From Clostridia bacterium (lineage in GTDB: Bacteria > Bacillota_A > Clostridia > Oscillospirales > CAG-272), in assembly GCA_017414585.1 (NCBI GenBank), contig JAFQLN010000076.1:1-20401 (forward strand): a stretch of DNA of 20,401 bases, read 5' to 3'. Position numbers and translations under genes: made by a program. A model generated the notes under the pieces. The model saw nothing but the letters and a program-made list of their open reading frames with translations. It made no database searches and had not been told where the DNA came from. Shown here piece by piece: positions 16,594-20,401 of this stretch. The number at the start of each line of letters is the position of its first letter. Positions within the stretch are counted from its first letter, which is position 1.

Positions 16594-18198
16594 GTGAACC
16601 GATCCGGCGGTCCGACAAGACAGCCCCCCCACAATCGTCCGCCGCAGTCCCGCGGGCAGCAGCATCGTCCGCATCCGGGAAATGTTCCGAAGGGTTACGG
16701 CAATGCACAGCCGCATAATCCGAACGCACGCCCTTACATCCCTCCGGAGGAACGTGCCCGCAGACAGGCTGCCGCCAGAGCACGCCGTGAAAAAGAACAG
16801 CGGCGGCGTGAACAGCAGCTTGCCTACGAACGGAAAATGAAGGAGCGGGAAAAACAAATCCGCCGGCGCGAATTCCGTGAAGACATGAAAATCGCAGGCG
16901 GCAGATTCCTTGTGTTCCTCATCGTCTTTGTCCTTCTTTTCGTCCTCACCGCAGGCATCTTCCTCATCTCCTTCTACGCCGCGCCCGACAAAGCGCCGGA
17001 CAGCGGGAAAATCCGCTATTACTACGGCGGTACCGAGGTGCGCGCTGTACCTATGAAGGATGCCGTCGTCGGAAAAGACCTGTATTTCTGCTTCAACGAT
17101 CTGTCGGATTACCTTGAAATGAGTGAAAGCGGATCTGCTGAGGAAATGAAGTTCGTCCTGCCTGCAGGCGGCATTCTGCCCTCAACCGCTGCGGGTACGG
17201 GTAAGGAGCAGTCCATTGTGTTCCTCTCCGATACCGCAAGCGTGATTCTGAACGGTCAGCCGCTAACGCTTGGCATCCCGAACACCATCCGCGGCACCGA
17301 AGTCTGGGTTTCGTCTGATTTTGTGACCGATTATATGGAGAATCTCTCGTTCGACTACGACCCGGACAAGCGCGAAGTGCGTATCTCACGCATCAAGGAC
17401 GAAGAACATTCGACCGATGAATTGACGCTTTATCTCGAACCGGGCTTCATCCTCCAGAGCACCGCGCCCGTGCCTCCCATTGAAGAAAATCCCCTGATCG
17501 GCGATATTACCTTCACCGATGATCCGTCGGATGAAAATGCAGCCTACACCCTCACGTTCAAAACGGACGTCTCCGCTTATGAAGCCTACATGAATCCCGA
17601 AGGCGATCTGCGCGATGCCTTTCTGGTTCTGGCAAACACCGATTCGCCTCTGGACGCCTCCTATGTGCCGCTCAATCTGCGCGAAACGGCGCATAAAAGC
17701 ATCATCAGCGACACGCAGTATCTCTCCGAATATGCGGCACAGGCTCTCGATGCGCTGTTCCGTGAACTCAAGGCGGCTGAATTCTACAGCATGGCAGTCT
17801 ATGCAGGCTATCGCTCCTATGACGCGCAATCCGCGCTGTTCGATGCCAGAGTCAGCGAGCTGATCGCCGCAAATCCGACCCTCACCCGCACGCAGGCTGA
17901 AAAAAATGCGGCGTTCCAGGTCAGTCGTCCCGGCACGGATGACCATCAGACCGGACTTGCCGTGGACATGGACACGTTGGGATGTGTAACGACCGACTTC
18001 CAGTACCAGCCGGAATACACATGGCTGACAGAAAATGCGTGGAAATTTGGCTTCATCCTCCGCTATCCCAAGGACAAGACGACCGAAACCAATCACGCTT
18101 TTGAGCCATGGCACTTCCGCTTCGTCGGACGGTATCATGCACAGAAGATCCATGCATCCGGTCTTTGTCTGGAAGAATATTTCGAACAAATCCAATAA
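16594..18198 (+). CDS. VanY-like M15 D,D-carboxypeptidase, single-pass membrane protein
   Basis: Probable zinc peptidase that trims the terminal D-Ala of peptidoglycan stem peptides outside the membrane, 534 aa. Residues 1-100 are a cytoplasmic tail: Pro/Gln/Arg-rich to about 50, then a highly charged Arg/Glu helix. A transmembrane segment spans about 103-128. An extracellular region (about 140-265) has the pattern of a copper-amine-oxidase-N-like stalk (VILNGQPLTLGIPNTIRGTE). The M15B peptidase domain lies in the last ~160 residues: AGYRSYDAQ (404-412), DDHQTGLAVDMD (449-460) with Zn ligands H451 and D458, and EPWHFRFVG (504-512) with catalytic E504 and ligand H507. GTG start at 16594 with AAGGAGG 6 nt upstream. 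The usual S-x-H is T-D-D-H here. Ends at a strong terminator. Confidence 0.88.
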   Translation: MNRSGGPTRQPPHNRPPQSRGQQHRPHPGNVPKGYGNAQPHNPNARPYIPPEERARRQAAARARREKEQRRREQQLAYERKMKEREKQIRRREFREDMKIAGGRFLVFLIVFVLLFVLTAGIFLISFYAAPDKAPDSGKIRYYYGGTEVRAVPMKDAVVGKDLYFCFNDLSDYLEMSESGSAEEMKFVLPAGGILPSTAAGTGKEQSIVFLSDTASVILNGQPLTLGIPNTIRGTEVWVSSDFVTDYMENLSFDYDPDKREVRISRIKDEEHSTDELTLYLEPGFILQSTAPVPPIEENPLIGDITFTDDPSDENAAYTLTFKTDVSAYEAYMNPEGDLRDAFLVLANTDSPLDASYVPLNLRETAHKSIISDTQYLSEYAAQALDALFRELKAAEFYSMAVYAGYRSYDAQSALFDARVSELIAANPTLTRTQAEKNAAFQVSRPGTDDHQTGLAVDMDTLGCVTTDFQYQPEYTWLTENAWKFGFILRYPKDKTTETNHAFEPWHFRFVGRYHAQKIHASGLCLEEYFEQIQ

Positions 18199-18205
18199 TA
18201 GAAAG

Positions 18206-18232
18206 CGGACAGGAATTCTTGTCCGTTTTTTT
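18206..18232 (+). terminator. Rho-independent terminator after the VanY-like gene
   Basis: A 20-bp palindrome, CGGACAGGAA paired with TTCTTGTCCG (18206-18225, one G-T pair), runs straight into a seven-T tract, 8 bp after the stop codon. Confidence 0.88.
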
Positions 18233-18251
18233 CTTTAATTCTTTATTTCTA

Positions 18252-18280
18252 TTTACAAAGCAGCTTTCTTCTGCTAAAAT
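18252..18280 (+). promoter_or_regulatory. Sigma-A promoter for the URO-D-like gene
   Basis: TTTACA (18252-18257) and TAAAAT (18275-18280) are 17 bp apart in an AT-rich stretch. A small inverted repeat AGCAG/CTGCT (18259-18263, 18271-18275) lies between them and could be an operator half-site pair. GAGGTG stands 5 nt before the ATG at 18334. Confidence 0.7.
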
Positions 18281-18333
18281 AGTTTTAAACTCCCCGCATT
18301 TTCATATTTTCATCTAAAATAAGAGGTGTCGCT

Positions 18334-19389
18334 ATGTTAAAAGAAATGGGTATGAAAGCACTCCGGCTGGAAATGTCTGACCGCGTCTGCCGCATGGAAT
18401 ACTCCGTCTACGGTCACTCTAAGCTCATTGAAAAAGTAACCGGAATTTCCGTTGAAGAGCAGAAGAACGGACGCGGACACGAAGCCTTCACAGCTTTCAC
18501 AAAGGCGTGGGATATCTGTATGCACTGGAGTACTTTAGTTCACAACCAGTACCTTGCGCCGTATGTCACTTCCATGGGTCATGCCGTTTATGCGGAAGGC
18601 GGCACCGACCTCAACCGCAATGTACATCAGCTCTTTGACAACGAAGACGATGTTTTCACATTCGATCCGTATGAAACACTCCCCTACAAAGAGGAAGCCG
18701 ACATCATCCGTGATTTCAACAACAGCTATCGCGGGGCTTCCAACTGGGTCGGCGATGCTGTTCCCATGACCGGTATCTATATTTCCTGTATGTCCGGACT
18801 GATCGAAATCCTCGGCTGGGATATGCTTCTGTCCTGTGCCGGATATGATCCCAAGGCTTTCGGCGAATTCACGGACCGCTATTCTCTCTGGATCGAACGC
18901 TACTTCCAAGCACTCGCCAAATCCGATGCCGAAGTCGTCATGATTCATGATGATATCGTCTGGACGGAAGGCGCGTTCATCGCTCCCGAATGGTACCGCA
19001 AGCATATCTTCCCCTCCTACAAACGCTGTTTCCGCCATCTGCATGATGCGGGAAAGATCATCATGTTCACCTCGGACGGAAATTACACAGAATTCATCGA
19101 CGATATCGCTGACTGCGGCGTGAACGCATTCGTCATGGAACCGATGACGGACATGGCATATATCGCAGAAAAATACGGCAAAACGCACGCTTTCGTCGGC
19201 AATGCGGACACGCGAATCCTCCTCGACGGCGACAAGGACGACATTTTCCGCGAAGTCAAGCGCTGCATGGATATCGGCAAAAACTGTCCCGGCTTCATCA
19301 TGTCCGTCGGCAACCACATCCCCGCCAACACTCCCGTTGACAACTGTATGTGGTACAACGAATTCTGTCAGCAGCTCGGCAAACGCTGA
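18334..19389 (+). CDS. Uroporphyrinogen decarboxylase (URO-D) superfamily protein
   Basis: TIM-barrel protein of the URO-D/MtaA/CmuA superfamily, 351 aa, cytoplasmic. The family pattern is visible in the second half: MIHDDIVWTEGAFIAPEWYR (203-222), SYKRCFRHLHDAGKIIMFTSDGNY (228-251), CGVNAFVMEPMTDM (261-274), HAFVGNADTRILLDGD (285-300) and SVGNHIPANTPVDN (324-337). The N-terminus lacks the RPxWxMRQAGR signature of the heme enzyme HemE, so it is probably not a uroporphyrinogen decarboxylase. Relatives act as methyltransferases with corrinoid or thiol cofactors, or are uncharacterised. It has its own promoter and a bidirectional terminator. The convergent neighbour is a CUT1 sugar permease, which hints at, but does not prove, a link to carbohydrate metabolism. 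Confidence 0.82.
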   Translation: MLKEMGMKALRLEMSDRVCRMEYSVYGHSKLIEKVTGISVEEQKNGRGHEAFTAFTKAWDICMHWSTLVHNQYLAPYVTSMGHAVYAEGGTDLNRNVHQLFDNEDDVFTFDPYETLPYKEEADIIRDFNNSYRGASNWVGDAVPMTGIYISCMSGLIEILGWDMLLSCAGYDPKAFGEFTDRYSLWIERYFQALAKSDAEVVMIHDDIVWTEGAFIAPEWYRKHIFPSYKRCFRHLHDAGKIIMFTSDGNYTEFIDDIADCGVNAFVMEPMTDMAYIAEKYGKTHAFVGNADTRILLDGDKDDIFREVKRCMDIGKNCPGFIMSVGNHIPANTPVDNCMWYNEFCQQLGKR

Positions 19390-19401
19390 CCCAAACCAAA
19401 C

Positions 19402-19439
19402 AAAAAATGTGCAGACCCAAACAAATCTGCACATTTTTT
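19402..19439. terminator. Bidirectional Rho-independent terminator
   Basis: AAAAAATGTGCAGA (19402-19415) and TCTGCACATTTTTT (19426-19439) are perfectly complementary 14-mers with a 10-nt loop. It offers a T-run to transcripts from either strand and separates the convergent URO-D-like and ABC permease genes. Confidence 0.9.
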
Positions 19440-19448
19440 ATTTTCACC

Positions 19449-19515
19449 CAGTATAAAGTTTTTTGAAAGGGGTACGGGGTAAATCTTTTTTTCAAAAAAG
19501 TTTTCCCCGTTTTTC
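19449..19515 (+). repeat. Hairpin repeat copy B, next to the bidirectional terminator
   Basis: CAGTATAAAGTTTTTTGA (19449-19466) is followed by a long stem. ACGGGG (19474-19479) pairs with CCCCGT (19505-19510), and CTTTTTT with AAAAAAG around a TC centre. It ends in TTTTTC, so in plus orientation it can also act as a terminator. Same block order as copies A and C. Confidence 0.65.
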
Positions 19516-19531
19516 TTACGCAAAACTCAAA

Positions 19532-20401
19532 TCAGTCAGCAGTCAGACCGGAGCGGGCGATACCTTCGACGATGTATCTCTGACCGAAGAGGTAGAGAAC
19601 GATCAGCGGAGCAAGAATCAGAATACCGCAGGTATTGTTGATAGCCGAGGTATAGAGAGACTGACCTGCATAGCTGGTATCGAGGGACTTCGGAATCTTG
19701 ATGATGTCGGGCAGGAGCTTGTCACCAGCCGTTGTGAAGAACAGGTTGGTGTAGAAGTTATCCGTCCACTGCCAGCAGAACGCAAACATGAATACGGTTA
19801 CGAGCATGGTGACAGACAGAGGAATGATGATGCTTACGAAGGTACGGAATACACCGGAACCATCGAGGTAAGCGGACTCTTCCAGTTCGTCCGGGATACT
19901 GGAACGGAAGTACTGACGGAGCATGAAGATGAACAGACCGTTCTTGTAACCGAGACCAGTGAAGGACAGAATGTAGAGAGGCCAGTTGGAGTTGATGAAG
20001 TTGATCGACGTCGTACCATCAAGCACATTGATTGCGTCTATCAAGCCGCCGCCTAGTAGGTTGACAATGCCGAGAATGTCAAAGTAACGGAACTTCATGA
20101 ACAGGGAGAGCTGCAGCGTCGTGTGCGGAACAACCATCGTGAAGATGACGCACAGGAAGAGCAGGTTGTTGCCCTTGAACTTGAACTTTGCAAGACCGTA
20201 TGCGATAACGCAGCACATGAAAGTCTGGATCAGACCGCATCCCAGAGAAAGGATGAAGGTGTTCAGCAGAGCTTCGAGGTAGCTGTTGTCTTTGATGATC
20301 GCTGCATAGGTTTCAAGTGTGGGATGCTTCGGGATCAGTCTTACGGTAACGTCTACGAAGTCATCCTTGGACATAAACGAAGAGGAAATCTTCGAGAAGA
20401 A
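19532..20401 (-). CDS. Carbohydrate ABC transporter permease, CUT1 family (5' end outside window)
   Basis: Inner-membrane permease of a sugar ABC importer (MalG/LacG/LplC type). The frame is open to the window edge: nine in-frame codons (FFSKISSSF) precede the internal Met at 20374, so the true start lies beyond 20401. The 289 visible residues include at least five membrane segments. The EAA loop, IPDELEESAYLDGSGVFRTF, with its conserved E and DG, contacts the ATPase. The C-terminus is RYIVEGIARSGLTAD, as in MalG-like permeases. A partner permease and solute-binding protein would be expected upstream, outside the window. The substrate cannot be read here. The gene ends 93 bp from the bidirectional terminator. 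Confidence 0.92.
   Translation of the reverse strand, partial: FFSKISSSFMSKDDFVDVTVRLIPKHPTLETYAAIIKDNSYLEALLNTFILSLGCGLIQTFMCCVIAYGLAKFKFKGNNLLFLCVIFTMVVPHTTLQLSLFMKFRYFDILGIVNLLGGGLIDAINVLDGTTSINFINSNWPLYILSFTGLGYKNGLFIFMLRQYFRSSIPDELEESAYLDGSGVFRTFVSIIIPLSVTMLVTVFMFAFCWQWTDNFYTNLFFTTAGDKLLPDIIKIPKSLDTSYAGQSLYTSAINNTCGILILAPLIVLYLFGQRYIVEGIARSGLTAD

Noticed and set aside
16594..18198. Vancomycin resistance locus
   Set aside because: Only the M15/VanY-like peptidase is present; no VanH, VanA/B ligase, VanX or two-component regulator lies nearby.
18334..19389. HemE uroporphyrinogen decarboxylase of heme synthesis
   Set aside because: The N-terminal RPxWxMRQAGR substrate signature is missing and no other heme genes are adjacent.

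Overview
The window looks like a chromosomal segment of an anaerobic Gram-positive bacterium of the class Clostridia, probably close to the Oscillospiraceae/Ruminococcaceae. The evidence is an indolepyruvate:ferredoxin oxidoreductase pair (IorAB), an MnmM/YtqB-type tRNA methyltransferase, an NAD-dependent DNA ligase, a clostridial-type ValRS with two zinc-ribbon-like Cys clusters, strong AGGAGG-like ribosome binding sites, and moderately GC-rich DNA with intergenic palindromic repeats. The taxonomy is an inference from gene content and protein style, not from a search.

Layout. 1-2475 (+): 3' part of valS, cut by the window edge. 2476-2818: gene-free stretch with a strong hairpin repeat and short repeats. 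2819-6751 (+): tightly packed operon of an RlmI-like rRNA methyltransferase, a MurJ/MviN lipid flippase and a GT4 glycosyltransferase (1-bp gap, then an ATGA overlap), closed by a strong terminator. 6814-7054: gene-free, with DnaA-box-like repeats, a perfect palindrome and a tandem operator-like repeat. 12858-7055 (-): four-gene operon ligA > membrane-anchored alpha/beta hydrolase > six-hairpin-glycosidase-like protein > endonuclease/exonuclease/phosphatase-family protein, with a clear sigma-A promoter at 12897-12925. 12951-13216: MITE-like inverted-repeat element between the divergent ligA and iorA promoters. 13347-15904 (+): iorA and iorB, separated by an unusually long 254-bp hairpin-rich spacer. 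16003-18198 (+): mnmM-like methyltransferase and a VanY/M15 D,D-carboxypeptidase-like membrane protein, closed by a terminator. 18334-19389 (+): a URO-D superfamily protein with its own promoter. It faces, across a bidirectional terminator and a second hairpin repeat, the 3' part of a CUT1 sugar ABC permease (19532-20401, -).

How the genes work together. Most of the window is housekeeping: tRNA charging, rRNA and tRNA modification, cell-wall precursor export and trimming, DNA ligation. To this are added amino-acid fermentation (IorAB oxidises aryl pyruvates to aryl acyl-CoA and reduces ferredoxin) and carbohydrate use (glycosidase-like protein, ABC sugar permease).

I see no prophage, CRISPR array, transposase gene, toxin-antitoxin pair, defence cassette or biosynthetic cluster, and no convincing new multi-gene system. 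The most interesting material is non-coding: a ~266-bp MITE-like element, a three-copy dispersed hairpin repeat with compensating stem changes, the chain of hairpins between iorA and iorB, and a small DnaA-box-like cluster. Among proteins, the unassigned glycosidase-like protein, the URO-D-like protein and the ValRS 'HMGQ' signature deserve a second look.
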